The notes: generated by a model not told the origin, from the letters alone. DNA of 64,000 bases from Actinostola sp. cb2023 (GCA_033675265.1 JAUJYZ010000848.1:62001-126000); one strand, 5' to 3'; positions 11,992-23,964 are shown, counted from the stretch's first letter. Numbers and translations are program-made.

Positions 11992-13384
11992 GTTGTGTAA
12001 TGACTTAAGGAATGTCTTGACTAATGAGCGAAATTGCTTATAGTCCTTTGTTGTCTTGATATTGGTTGGTAATGCATTGAATAGGTTTGACGCCGTAATG
12101 AATAAAAATATGTCTTTGTATGTATGTGCCTTTTTTATGGGTGCACTCTCGGCAACAGGAAACCCATCAAAAAGTGTGACGTCTCTCTGCCATGCGCACA
12201 ACGCACAGCAAAATCAGGTGATCACGTCTTTACACGAGTTTCATGAGTTTCCAAAATCTTCTTGTGCTAAATTCATCATCCAAAAATACTGTGAACCACA
12301 CAAACAAGAACAAAAAGAAGCCATTGGATTGATAAATACAAATAGAAAGCCAAACTAACTTGAAGATATTGGGCAATGGAGATGAAATCATCGATATTTT
12401 AGCGAGTTGGACTTTGAACATTGATATTCACAGTTTCACTATTAATTACCAGCCAGTTCTAGACATATCTGGTTCATTTACTCATAACTTGGTACACATC
12501 CTACACCTGTATTATCGTGGAAGTGATGTTTGTTTGGCGTTGCTGGTGAGTTTATATTATATTTGTTTGATAATAAGGAATTATTGCTTGAATGTTGACG
12601 AAATCATATCCTCAAAAACACTTCAAAAGTTGTTGTTTTCATTGGCACTAAACATTTGTTCTCGTATTTGCTGAGTTTGTAGTTTATTTCGATTTTCTTT
12701 TATCGAGAAAAACAAAGTTTTTATTTTAATTTAGGATCTGTAAGTCAAATGTACTGCTTGGTGGACTCCCTGTGGTCGAAGCGAACCAATTAGAACTCGC
12801 GTTTGCTCATATCCGGTTCAGAGGTTCTCCATATATTAAAGAGTCGATCGACAACCCAATCAGGAATTATCAATCCATCTTTTTGTTCTCTCCCGTTGCT
12901 ATGTAGTCTTTGTAAGTATTGATATCGAAAAAGGTTTTCAGCTTATTTTCTTTTTTAGTTTTTGTAAATTTCTACTCGACGCGTTGCCTCAACTTCAGTA
13001 AATAAGTTTACTTACCATCAACTTCTCAACCAGCTCTGCTTTTTCGAGTTGGGCTGAAATATTAAAAAAAACACAAATGAAAGTTTTCAGAGGAAACCAG
13101 TGTTGGCCATGTACCATATCCACCATTCACACCTACACACGTTTAGTTTTGCTTCTAAAATAAAAACGCATCCAATGTTTAAAGATTCAAACTGCCTGGA
13201 ATTTCTACTGTGTAAGATAAAGACAGTTTAATTGGTTTCGCTGCGTTTTTCTAAGCCTGTTAAAACCACTTTGTGAATGGAGCAACACCCTGTCACGTGA
13301 TCGTCCATTATACTTACAGTACGTTTCCATTTTTCGTTGCAACTGCATTGTTGCAGTAGTTGCGTCAACTGAATCCATGATTTA
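11992..13384. other. No supported gene
   Basis: A minus-strand frame at 11974-12201 (75 codons) has a FLFITASNLFNALPTNIK stretch loosely like the tail of LINE reverse transcriptases, but it runs into the foldback arm and nothing upstream supports it. The remainder shows no motif. Confidence 0.35.
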
Positions 13385-13582
13385 CTACAAAAGGGATAAA
13401 TCAAGGTTAATGTTATCTCATAAGCACTTCAACTTTACCATAACGTGAATTTACCCATGGATTTGTTGTTCTTCATTCGGCAATTCGCCTTCCATAGTAA
13501 TGAGTTTTCTACAAAAGGGATAAATCAAGGTTATACTTATCTCATAAGCACTTTAACTTTACCATAACGTGAATTTACATGG
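13385..13582. repeat. Tandem duplication, 124-base period
   Basis: CTACAAAAGGGATAAATCAA begins two copies of a 72-base block at 13385 and 13509; both end in ACCATAACGTGAATTTAC. A different linker separates them. Confidence 0.88.
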
Positions 13583-14388
13583 TTACACTCGTTCTCAGTA
13601 ACACGCGCCGAAAGGTACATTTGTCTGGGCGACAAAGTTGACTTTTGGTGGATGTCAATCAAACAGTTTCCATGACAATCACAGCACATTTCCACGTGCA
13701 TATCCCATGTGACGTAAAATAAAGTTCCGGATTGTCCTCAAATAACCCGGCGAATTAGTCGAATTTCGGTTGCTAAACGAGGAACAATCAAAGCTGCATT
13801 TAGACAGATAAACAGAAGCAGTTCACATTTAGAAAATGGCATTTTCTTTACCTGTAATCGTTCGTGCCTTGGACTTTCTCTGCGGAGGATCTTTTACGTC
13901 GGCTGTGTTTTCGTACAGTCGAATTACTTTTTTTACGAATGTTTCGCTCACGCAAGGTATAGCAATACCTTTTGTAGACATGCCTCTCCGCTGCTTTAAC
14001 ATTATAACTCGCCATCGAAACGAATTCGAAAAAGGCTTGAAACTCCCGCTTGAATTACTGACTACTCCGGGAAGATGTGCTGTGATAGACCAAATCGGCT
14101 AACGCACTGCTTACCTGATTCTTTGACCCATTGCAAACCTTTTGGGAATACGATTCTTTCTCTGTTGTATTTCGATTTCAGTAGAACATTGACATGATAA
14201 TGAAATGGAAATGTTTGGAACAAAAAGCTCTTATTCCCAAAGGTTTTGAATTAGGTTAAAGAACTAAACATTGCATTAGCCGATTCTGTCTATTGTCGTG
14301 AAAACTGTTTGATTGACGTCCACCAAAAGTCAACTTTGTCGTCGAGACAAATGTAGTTTTGGGCGCGTGTTACTGAGAACGAGTGTAA
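13583..14388. mobile_element. 806-bp inverted-repeat element
   Basis: The ends TTACACTCGTTCTCAGTAAC and its complement (14369-14388) are inverted; the match extends about 88 bases on each side through AAGTTGACTTTTGGTGGA. If the outer TA is the target, the arms begin CACTCGTT, as in Tc1/mariner-type insertions, but the outermost bases are ambiguous. An inner stem pairs about 14129-14158 with about 14232-14264. A plus-strand frame at 13836-14102 (88 codons) inside it has no motif I recognise and no transposase signature. Confidence 0.8.
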
Positions 14389-15312
14389 AAAGGCATTCTT
14401 CACAGAGCCGCAAACTTACCGTCCACACTTTCCACTTTCGCAAAACGGCTAACACGCTATTCATTGTGACGTCACATATGTGAGCGATAAAACTGCTGTA
14501 AAACAGAATCGTTGGCCCACTTGCGCGCTCTTCTGGCACAGGGAACTCGCATTACTTCATTCATATTTTAAAGCGTTCATTCCATCGCAAAGCCTTGCAC
14601 TGAAACGCAATATGATGCTTTATGACCTTCAAACACCGTCATGTTCCAGCTTGTCTATTGCGTGGTACTTTGCGAGCTCAAGGTTTTCTTTAGAGGACGA
14701 CAGTGTTGGTTTCCAGGGAGATTGTGTTGTATAATATAGACATTAATCAGTTTTTCTGTATAAACATTTTTGTGCTGCAATACCTTTTGTGCATGCATGA
14801 TGTGGTCAAATGTCCTGAGAGTAATGATTGTAATGTTTCATAGTGTTGTGGGCCATTTATGATGAGACATTACATTTTCTTTCAACTGCAGTAAAGTAAA
14901 GGACATCAACATGAAATTTGTTTCCCTTGACATCCGTGCTGCATCACCACTCAGTTTTGAATTGTCTCTTTTTTAAGCTCAGGCTTCTTTGAAAGGAGTT
15001 CCCTTATGTGATCCTTAACAGTAATTATTATTATTATAAGTGAAGTTGATTGTTGCTCCTGGGTATATTCCAGGAAGCCTTTCAATGTGGTGCAGTTTGT
15101 TTAGTTTACTTCTTTGTTGCTTTACAAGATAAGATTTTGGAAATCCTTCACAGATCAATGATAATTCATGATATACTTCATCTGAAACAGAACTTGCTCA
15201 AATTATTTTTGTCATCTTATAAATTGTTGTATCTACAAGAAGTATATGGAGTAATTGTGTAATTGTAAGTAATACTGTGAGTAGTTCTATCTTGGTATTG
15301 CAACTGAATTAT
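14389..15312. other. No gene seen
   Basis: Short frames occur on both strands but none has motifs or a convincing exon structure. Confidence 0.4.
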
Positions 15313-15560
15313 TTGTTTTCCAGCATGTCAATGTAGTAGGCTAATTCTTTATCGACTAGCTTAAGATCCATTATATCTTCTTTCATCTCACTGATTTCTT
15401 TAACCATTTTATTATATAAATTCTCCTTTTCAGCAGCTTTTTCTAATTCAGATTTCCTCGATTCTACAGTTTCTGTTTCATTTCTCCTGATACTCAGCTT
15501 GTAAAGATTCTGCTATAGTTCTAGATAATAATTTAGAGGAAAAATACGTAATACAGGTGA
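15313..15560 (-). pseudogene. Coiled-coil gene fragment
   Basis: Read on the minus strand from about 15500 to a stop near 15313, the sequence gives roughly 60 residues rich in Glu, Lys and Leu with heptad-like spacing (for example EKENLYNKMVKEISEMKEDI), as in a coiled coil. About 20 residues more, of similar character, lie upstream in another frame, so one frameshift interrupts it. There is no start codon, no partner gene and no domain I can name. It is probably the end of a transposon or host gene left in the middle of repeats. Confidence 0.35.
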
Positions 15561-15580
15561 TCCTAAATAATAGACCAGTG

Positions 15581-16185
15581 TTATTACCACGTAAATGAAG
15601 GTATTTTAAAATAGTTTCAACAGGACACAAACCAGGGTGTCTTGATATGACTACAGAAAGTGATGGTTGGTTGTAATGGTGCTTAAATTTATGAAATAAA
15701 TAGACAAAAAAAAGATAAATAAATTGATAGGTAAAATACGACCGTTGACAATTTGGTAATCTGATTAAGCTGGAGAACAGTATTACCTTGCCTTATATTG
15801 GATACAGTAATCTCACCAATTATATAACTGTAGATCGCGGTGGGAAATAACGGCTAAAACCACTTGATAGTAGTTGAAAACAGACTTTTACTCTGTTAGC
15901 AAACAACTTCAAACTAATGAAAGAAATATAAATGTTACTGTCAATAAAACTATGTAAAATACATTATAGAAATGAAAACTGATGGAGAATATACAGAACA
16001 AATGTTCGGAAAAAATCAGACGCCTCGAGCGGGATTCGAACCCACGACATTACAAAAATATATTACATTGGTATTACTTTATGTATAACTTTACCTTAAA
16101 ATGTGGTTTCCCACCATAACAAATGATTTTGACGAAGAAATAAGGGAGAAAAGTAGATAAACTAGTAAACTAAATGAGAAGTGAA
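15581..16185 (+). repeat. 470-bp dispersed repeat, copy with SINE
   Basis: Second copy of 5093-5565, same orientation, about 10.5 kb away. It differs by a few substitutions, small indels near 15650 and 15725, and the insertion at about 15964-16066. Confidence 0.85.
15964..16066 (-). mobile_element. Short tRNA-type SINE insertion
   Basis: About 100 bases absent from the otherwise matching copy at 5093-5565. On the minus strand it contains GTGGGTTCGAATCCCGC, a strong B-box, next to the tail TCCGAACATTTGTTC. No A-box is left, so it appears 5'-truncated or reduced. Exact ends are uncertain by several bases. Confidence 0.65.
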
Positions 16186-16981
16186 AAAAGGGAAGATGAT
16201 TGCATGATTCACTGTCATGACAGGTTGTGTTGCTAGGCAACTACATTCAAATTATCTTACACTAAAAGGAGGCTTACAAGAAAAAAGGCGGACTGAATGC
16301 TACGTTTCTCGGAAGGAATACAAAAAAAATGGAAAATACAACTGGCCTTTGCCAGAAAACACATGAAATAACTAGGAAAACACAAGGAAAACACAAGGAA
16401 AACTATTTTTAAAAGATAGATGTAAGTATAACATATTATGTAAATGTCAATTTCTGAGCTAAATAAAGTTCAAAGAAGATCGAAAGTTCGATCAACGTGA
16501 TTGTCCACTTTTACCCAACTGATAACTGAGTTCGTTTCTTGAATTAACAATAACATAACCTGTTTTTGATGGGTAATCTGCTAGTCAAATCAGGAAAACC
16601 TGCTAGTCAGATAAATCAATCTATGTAAAAAGCCTCACCCTGCTATAAAATCCAATTTGCCTATGAGAGATGAGATTGTAGGCTTCTTTTTATTCATAAA
16701 TATTGAAATCAAGTTTAGAGGAGGTAGCCGAGCCGCAGAAGCTAAATTCAATGCCAGCAAAAGAAAGAGTTGTAAAAAGGTCCAATAGATTTCTCTCATG
16801 CCAAAGATGATTACATAAAGCAAGGAAATATTTAAAACTTTCATCACACATACATGTATCCTGAGTGGGATGATATAGCGAATCCCAAATTTGTTGTGCG
16901 CTATCAACTCGATAGATGTACTGAAAGCTTCAAATGTCTTGCAAGAACTTGCACAATCCATTGGCATACATTTGTCAAATT
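16186..16981. other. No gene seen
   Basis: A minus-strand frame at 16635-16967 (110 codons) is open but hydrophobic and motif-free. Near 16370 the motif AACACAAGGAAA repeats three times. Confidence 0.35.
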
Positions 16982-17111
16982 AAGGGATAGTCAGTGCCCA
17001 TAACCCCCATTTTGATGTCAATTTTACTAAAAAGTACTTGATTTTATAAGATGTTCTGCGAAAAAAAGATTCGATTCTGAGCAATCCCTGATTTGTTATG
17101 AATTTTTGAAA
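16982..17111 (+). repeat. Inverted repeat partner, short copy
   Basis: AAGGGATAGTC then GTGCCCATAACCCCCATTTT match, in reverse, 18834-19058. This copy lacks about 100 bases present in the other between those two blocks. It is one copy of a dispersed repeat with an internal deletion. Confidence 0.8.
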
Positions 17112-18833
17112 TGTTTATTTTGAGGTCCCACTTGTCTTTTTGAAGACTGGGTCGAGTGACGTCTACTAGGGAACCACTCGAAAGCGGCTTCCAATTTCAC
17201 ATATGTATACTAGGAATTTTATCCAAAGCCAAGGCCGTTTGCTTCTGAATTTCGAGCATTGAACGACAGAAAAACGATTAGGATCCCTTGTAAAGTAATC
17301 CATATCCTTATAATGGCTACTACAGAGCAGTTACGAGTATAAAATATAGTCTTTACTGCCTGCATTATGAACGTGAAACTCAGGTCGGTGAAGTATGTTT
17401 ACACCCCGCGGTTTACACTAATACAAAGGACATCCAGTACTGTTCAGTCATCGATCAAAAGCAAAAATAATCATGGAAAACAGTCTGGGAAAACAGATAA
17501 CACGAAGACAATGTTGTATGAGCAATACAAGTGTCCATGATACAAGAAAACTAACAGCTTCTGACATATTCATCGTAGCATATATCGACGTACGGTACGG
17601 TACGTACAGCTATATGACCCTATATTTATGTGAAGTCCCGTTTGGATCGAATTCCGTACATGATACTGTTTTATCTCTACTATATTTCTAAGGATAATTT
17701 TTATAATTTCTTGTGTGCAATCACTTTTTGCAGATTTATTTGATATATATATATAATATTATGTCTTGGACAACTCCTGCCACGACGAATAGCGTATTTC
17801 CGCCGGTAAACAATAGCAATAGTCGTAGTCAGTATTTGGGTCTAATGTTGTCTGTCTGAGAAGTTTATTGCACTACTAAACCAACAACGGAGAGATGAAA
17901 ACTGTGATTTACAATACAGATAGAATTAAAAACAGAGAACACATTTATTTGCGATATTTACTTTATATGATCATATTAAAATATGAAGTAGTTTTCAATA
18001 AATTCTATAACAAAACACCAATAATTGTATTATTGTTCTCCTTTTTTGTTTCAGATAAACCCACTGAGTATGTCAGTAATAAATAACGATGTCAGAGAAT
18101 CCACATACAACAATGCTGAATGCTAGCTATTGGGATCAAATACAATATTGTAGATTGAAATACAGCTTGTATATATACACATGTACGTACAGTAACAAAT
18201 TAATTTTGTGTATTTCGATGATATTAAAACCTCACTCCCAGTGTTGATATGCAATCTTTATAGGTATAAACATAAAATATGTATTTAGATAAAAAGCTTG
18301 ACCCTTTATTACGGTTCCACAAATCCCACTTCTCGAGTTTAGGTCTCAGCGGCAGTGATTTCGCCATCCTTTAGCTGGTCGGTCATCGCCTGAGATAGGA
18401 ATAAATGAAGACCAATACCTTCTTGAAGGTTTGTGTAATTACTACATCCATAAACCACGCATCTAGTTGACTTTTTTACAAGCGATCAATCCAATTTTTG
18501 AAGTCCTGTATATGTAGCGTTGTGCCAAAGGGATTCACCCGGCCATCATTTGCATTTCAGCCGTATGGCTATTGCACTAATATAGGGCTCAAAATGTAGC
18601 TTATTATTGACAGTAAGATTATAGAATACTGTGTACTGCTCTATGCCTCAATTAAATTCAATATGGGCTCCTGACAGACCTGAATAAAGTGAAATTTCTG
18701 AGAAGTTCTAGTGATATTGGAATACATTCGGTTGTTGTTGTCCCTACTGCACGTCACGACCAAGCTCGGCCCAGTCTCCCAACATTATCGATCCTGGGTC
18801 TGCAACTGCTCGGAAAAAGCCGTTTTTAACTAC
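17112..18833. other. No supported gene
   Basis: AT-rich sequence with short frames. The alternating CGTACGGTACGGTACGTAC near 17588 is a small self-complementary run. Nothing else stands out. Confidence 0.4.
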
Positions 18834-19058
18834 TTTCAAAAATTCATAGCAAATCAAGGATTGCTTGGAATCGAAAATCTTTTTCGCAGAACATCAAAAT
18901 GACATCAAAATGGGGGTTATGGGCACTTTAAGCACTCAAGAAGCTAGAGTAGCACTCGGCTACGCCTCTTGCTACTCTTACGCTTCTTCCGTGCTTAGCA
19001 ACCTCCCACGTGCATCTAGAACTGGATATACGCACTCTAACCATTGACTATCCCTTTT
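18834..19058 (-). repeat. Inverted repeat partner, long copy
   Basis: Reverse-oriented copy of 16982-17111 with an extra block near 18938-19040 that includes GAAGCTAGAGTAGCACTCGG. The short frames over it are not genes. Confidence 0.78.
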
Positions 19059-19330
19059 ATAACATAGCAAAGGTTTTGCACACGCAATCGGTGTTTTTTA
19101 TTTATCAGTTTCAAATCAACACACTGACAATTCTCTTACGTGCTGCGCGCGCATAACCGAGTAGATTTGACAATTCATTCAAAACGAAAAGTAAGAGATG
19201 CTCGCTAGAAATGGCATAAATTCTTACTTCTACAACGAATTTACAAAGCAAAATTTTCTAAATCGTTTTCGAAGCAACAAGTATTGATAGTTATATCAGT
19301 TCTGTAAAATGAATTACAAAAGAGCTTCGA

Positions 19331-20296
19331 CTACTTGTCAGCTGAGGTAGAAGAAAACACAAGGTTCACGTTTTGAATTTGGCAGTTGCTGAAGAGAGAA
19401 TCACAGTTTATTGGAGCCTTTATTTGACCCCCTTGAAGCAGTAAATTATTCTGCTGGACTGCTGTTGCTACTTGTAGGGGAGGCTGACTAACAAGAACTG
19501 ATGTTGATGGACAAGTGTTGTAGTGACTTCAGCTTTGCTCATTTCGATGGCCTGATATCGCCATAATATGTCGGTTTGGCACTCCGGCATCAGACCACAT
19601 CGTAATGACTGTTGCTCTAACTGAATGATTTGTGTAGATACGAGATAACTGAGTGACTTCGCTGATCTCTTTCACTCCAATTGGCTTGTTGTCATACCAC
19701 ACGGCATCCGAAGGCTGCCAATTTTTCTTTGGATATTGAAAAAACACTGGCGACTTGGGGTTCAGCTTGGACAAATACAGGCAGAAAACTTTGTAACCAT
19801 CATTATTATGGTTGGTTTCGTACATTCGGGCGAACTTCTCCGTGCTGTTTACATCTTTTAACCCACCAGGGTGGTTCTTTGAAGCCTCGTCGTGTGCCAT
19901 TAATTGTGATGAAGTTTCTGCTGGCTACATCTACGTCTACCTTAAAGCTTGACTTTGTCAGCTGTCTTTGTCCCTCTCAGCCTCTTCTGCAAAAAAACAA
20001 AACAGCACTACATGAAACCACACGTTTCTTAGAAGTGACATTGGACTGGCTAAAGAAAGTGCAGTTGACTCTTTGAGTTTATTTAGATCCTCGTCTTCGA
20101 TGGTTGGCTTGTGCTGGCTGTTTTCTTTGCCGCTTCTTTTCAAGTGAACTAGCTGGGCATCAAGCATTTCTTTGGACCTTTTAAAAATCGGGTCTGAGAG
20201 ATTTTTTTGTGGCTGGTTGAGAAACCTTTCAATAGCATGTCTAAAACCAAGCAGCGTCTTTTTACTGTACATTTCACCGCCTTCGTAGATTTGCAT
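19331..20296 (-). pseudogene. Crypton-type tyrosine recombinase, broken
   Basis: Two frames on the minus strand cover one protein. The upstream part (19958-20296) has the helical N-terminal fragment, including NVWFHVVLF. The downstream part (19529-19900) has HPGGL, WYDNKPIGV, TNHSVRAT and AISGHRNEQS, which match the DUF3504/Crypton-derived tyrosine recombinase pattern: the Arg of HSVR and the second catalytic His of SGH are visible. At least two small frameshifts lie between 19900 and 19960. A TGA at 19529-19531 comes directly after NEQS; the same frame then continues with SHYN, which holds the expected nucleophilic Tyr (19520-19522), down to a stop at 19331-19333. The enzyme would cut and rejoin DNA through a Tyr-linked intermediate, but this copy cannot make it whole. 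Related genes have also been domesticated in animals, so it could be a decayed host copy and not a transposon. Confidence 0.82.
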
Positions 20297-20475
20297 CTAC
20301 TTTTCCAAGTGTCATTTTCTCAAGTGGAGTCTGAATATTTTTTTCCTTTCAGGAAACTAAAACAAGGAAATAAAAAAGTACTATTAATTTTTTAAATTAT
20401 CATTTTGTTTGCTATACAAGTTTATAAGCTAACAAAGTTTTGAAGAATCAAAAACTGTTTTCTTTTGTTATAAAC

Positions 20476-20984
20476 TTAAGGTAATTCCCTTGTTTTGCAT
20501 TGCGCATGCTCTACTGCGCACGATTCTGAAGCTCGCGCACATTGGAGACCAATGGAAATCGTTAAATATTTCAAGTGTAACTGAAGTTTTTTCAAAGTAA
20601 ATCGAAAACGAGCACGGTGACCCCCATATTTTATTCAATAACTTTTATCACACTATAGTTCTCTAGTATATAGCAAAGTATTAAAAAAAGTTAGGATTTC
20701 AAACATTAAAAAAATTGAATGAAAGCATACAGAGTATCGATTTTTAGATCCTCTCGGTGCTTCCAACATCTGTGTTTTTTGTTCTATTTTTCGACAACTA
20801 TGCAAAATTCGAGCATTTTCTTACTATCAGATGGTAGGCTAGAGGTACAAAAGCTATAGCAAACACTTTAGTTCATTATTAATAGTTTGTCTTGCATTTT
20901 TTGAAACTCCATAGCGTAATGTATCACCATGCCAAGTTATAGAAAATTCTAGGATTTGCTTCTTTTTCAAGGGAATCACCTTAA
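20476..20984. mobile_element. 509-bp TTAA-flanked MITE
   Basis: TTAA at 20476-20479 and 20981-20984 bounds the termini GGTAATTCCCTTG and CAAGGGAATCACC, a 13-bp inverted repeat with one mismatch. No coding content. The TTAA target points to a piggyBac-like transposase. Confidence 0.8.
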
Positions 20985-21322
20985 GTTAATTTTCTTTTCT
21001 TTGTAACCGCTTATGAAATGTGAATATTTTAATAGTTGTCATTTTGTTATACATTTAAAACATGTTATCTATACCTTTGAATGTGGAAACACACCAATTC
21101 GTAGTTTTCTTTTTGTTTTCGATGATTTGTTTTGCAGATCGCTCTCCGATACAATTTATATTAACGAGGTTAATAAACCTCCCGCCAGACAAGAGACACA
21201 TTGGGGTCAAGGCAGTTTATTAATTACAAAAAACATTCACTAATATGACGTAAATTGCAATGTAAATTCAAGTCTATTTCTTTAGTTACATGAAATATAT
21301 AGATCAATATATAAACAGTGTT
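20985..21322. other. 3' flank of DIRS/Ngaro-type element
   Basis: Lies just past the recombinase stop on the minus strand and so should hold the element's 3' end. GGCAGTTTATTAATTAC near 21210 resembles AAGTTTATTGAC in the terminal repeats at 26329-26449. I found no repeated partner, so its termini remain undefined. Confidence 0.4.
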
Positions 21323-22312
21323 TCAGAAAGAAACTTGTCCAAACCCAGAAGTGTGGAGTAATGAGGTAGTGTGTTGTGGGTTTAGTGTTAGTATGGCTTT
21401 GCAAAGCAAGTTAGCCGAATGCAATCGGATCGTTAGTGGCATGGTGAGGTATATTAGGACTGTATCTGAGCGCCAGTCACCGAGGGCTTTGATGAGCTCC
21501 AGGGGCACCCCGGACTGATAGGCAAAAGATGCGCCCCCTCTACGGAAGGAGTGAGATGCGTAAAGTTTAGGGTCTAGACCTAGGGCCGCAAGGTGTGTAC
21601 GTAACTTAGCAACAAATGCACTGTAGGTAAACAGGTGGATATTAGAGTTGTCGTCGATCCAGTTAAAAGCTTGTGAGTGTTTGCTAGAATGGCGCGCAGT
21701 GAATGATAGAGCGCGCAATATGGCCGAAGTGGGACACAGAACCGATTCAGGAATGCGAGGTAGCGGGATTTCGACTATTCGCTCACGAAATTGAATCGTC
21801 TTACTCCAGCATATGACCAGAAGTGTTCCCCATTCAAATATGCGAATATCGTCTTTTGTTAATTGTTTAGCTGGGTTAAACTGATTGATATTAATTGGCA
21901 GAAGATGAGATTTGCGGAACATACCATAAAAAGCAACGAGGCAAATAGCCCAGAAAGAGGCTTCCAAGCTATTCGTAAGGTTAAGCCTACTATGAAGGTT
22001 AGTAAGGATGTCAGGAGTTATCGGTTGCTTTTGAGTAGGTGCTAGTCCCTTTTCTCGATTTAATCCGGTTAGAAACGATTTTAGTGGCCAGTTATTAAGC
22101 AGCGGGTTAGACAGACCGAATTCTTGATGTACTATTCCGATTATATTAAAGTAACTGCGGACTGATGGTGCTTTAAGAGTGCGAGCCAGGAAAGCAGCGT
22201 ATTGTAGTACATGATCGGACTGAGCAGATACAGGTTGGTAACCCATGTAGTGGCAAAACCGAAGGTACATGTCACGGTGTGTCTTGTATGTGTTTTTCGT
22301 TGATTCTGCAAA
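21323..22312 (-). CDS. Tyrosine recombinase of DIRS/Ngaro element
   Basis: Integrates the circular DNA form of the element by Tyr-mediated recombination. The frame is open for about 330 codons; the first ATG is at 22268-22270, but homologous-looking sequence (ESTKNTYKTHRD) extends upstream to the TAA at 22313-22315, so the protein may have been longer or fused to RNase H. Visible catalytic parts: the first Arg in MFRKSHLL, the H-x-x-R of SHSFRRGGASF, GDW, and the Tyr of VLIYLT. All key residues are present, unlike the neighbouring RT. The C-terminus may be slightly extended. Confidence 0.87.
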   Translation of the reverse strand, partial: FAESTKNTYKTHRDMYLRFCHYMGYQPVSAQSDHVLQYAAFLARTLKAPSVRSYFNIIGIVHQEFGLSNPLLNNWPLKSFLTGLNREKGLAPTQKQPITPDILTNLHSRLNLTNSLEASFWAICLVAFYGMFRKSHLLPININQFNPAKQLTKDDIRIFEWGTLLVICWSKTIQFRERIVEIPLPRIPESVLCPTSAILRALSFTARHSSKHSQAFNWIDDNSNIHLFTYSAFVAKLRTHLAALGLDPKLYASHSFRRGGASFAYQSGVPLELIKALGDWRSDTVLIYLTMPLTIRLHSANLLCKAILTLNPQHTTSLLHTSGFGQVSF

Positions 22313-22328
22313 TAGTTACGATCGGAAT

Positions 22329-23175
22329 CTATGTACCTCTTGGCGAAGCTGAATGGCTAGCTGAGGATCGCGTGCATCTGGAAAAAATGAAAAAGCTACT
22401 GTGAACTGACATGTGGTCGCGCAGATTGAGATTATCTGCCACAGACTGCAAGGTCTGTGTGCACATAAACCTGTAGAATTGTAATAGATGGCTTTCTTGA
22501 TGTAATCGCGAAATCGCGTCAGCAATGACATTGCGGAAACTAGGAATATATACGGCAGAAAAGTGGAAATTGTATAAAGCTGATAACCAAAATAAGCTGC
22601 GTAGCTCGTGCATAAGGATTGCGTTACCCGTGGTACCCTTGTTTATAATTTGGACTGCTGCTTGGTTGTCGCTGTGAATGATGACTCGATGATTCTCCCA
22701 TAGTGGTGCCCAGCGTTTTGCTGCCATGACAATGGCTAGGGTTTCTTTGTGCGTTATATGCAAAGGAGCCCACTGAGGGCTATCTTGTGAAAAACAGTGA
22801 TAGAACCAATCCCCTCTAAAATAACTGCCTGCTGCGATAGGACATGCATCTGTCATGACATCAACGGTGGGGTGCTGGTCTAGAAAAACCCTAGTGCCAT
22901 TGAAAACCTTAAGGAAGTTAACCCACCAGGCGATGTCTTGTCTGAATCCCATGTCTAAGGTGTATGTAGTACTAGTGTGGTGTGCATTTAAAGTATCTAG
23001 TATTCTACGTAGGAACGTTCGCCCCCCGTAAACAACACGACAAGCCCAGTTAAGTTTGCCAGCAAGGCTTTGGAGCTGTTTCCGAGATGCTTGACGTTTC
23101 TGCTGAAAACTAGATACAAGAGCTTGTAATTCGATCAGTTTGTTCTCTGGTAATGTTAGCGTACATTTGATGGTA
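22329..23175 (-). pseudogene. RT thumb and RNase H of DIRS/Ngaro element
   Basis: One minus-strand frame is open from about 23175 down to 22329. Its upstream part has QSLAGKLNWACRVVYGGR, the connection after the RT palm. RNase H follows, with the first Asp in VMTDA, the Glu of HKETLAIV, the Asp of HSDNQAAVQ and the final Asp in VIADAISR. RNase H removes the RNA strand during cDNA synthesis. The last part of the link to the recombinase is in another frame (22316-22531), so there is a frameshift near 22380. Confidence 0.85.
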
Positions 23176-23930
23176 TCGATCTGGACTTAGTTGTTGTGTA
23201 GGTGCTACTAGTTTGTGTTCGCTAAGTTCAAAGCCAAGGTCTGTGAGTAGAGCTGTAAGTGTGTTGTAAGCATGGGAACATTCGACTTCATTAGATCCTA
23301 TTACTAGAAAGTCATCCAGATACACAACTAGGTCTGGGAAGCCACGTCGACTCATCATTCGCCGAACTGCTTGTGTCAGTCTGTGAAAAATCTCTTCGAC
23401 TAGATATGGCCCCAAAAGGAAGCCTAGTATCGTAAAAATACTTGTCATGGTCATCGCCCAAGAACTGCCATTTGAGACCTGTCGCTTTGTAGTTAGCAGG
23501 ATGAATTGGGACCGAACGGTAAGCGTGCTTTTAAGTCTACTTTTGCCATGAAATAATTAGGACGCAAAAGTCGAATGGCCTCGTCTAAGGTTTGGAATTT
23601 GAAGGAATTGGTTGTTATGTATTCATTAACAGCTTGTCCATGTGGACGAGAGCAATCGTGAATGATATGAACCTCTTTAGAATTAGGCTTTGGGATAGCA
23701 CCGAGCTCGCTGACTACTGTAGGTTTGATAGCTGTAAATACATAATTGCCTTTGGCGAGTTCATGTGCAATAGTTTGCTCAACAACCAGCCTGATTGCTG
23801 TGTTAGTAGCCGATTTGTAATTATTTATATTAACTTCTGCAAAGTTAGTGCCGATATCTGCGATTTTAAAGCCATTTTGAATGCCGTCGACGAGGAATGC
23901 TTTATCCTTGTCGTTATCAAGCTCGCGCAT
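23100..23930 (-). pseudogene. Reverse transcriptase of DIRS/Ngaro element
   Basis: The N-terminal part (23493-23930) has GAIPKPNSKEVHIIHDCSRP and MAKVDLK. The central part, including AYRSVPIHPANY and TRLPFGAISSR, lies in another frame at about 23405-23545. The catalytic VVYLDDFLVIG is in a third frame (YLDD codons at 23311-23322). A further shift near 23180 leads into the RNase H frame. So at least three frameshifts break the gene, although the active-site motif is intact. Confidence 0.88.
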
Positions 23931-23964
23931 CCATAACGCTTGATTTAAAGGAGAACTTAACTAG

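Noticed and set aside
11974..12201. LINE reverse transcriptase tail
   Set aside because: Only a weak resemblance over about 20 residues; the frame runs into the foldback arm and nothing upstream fits.
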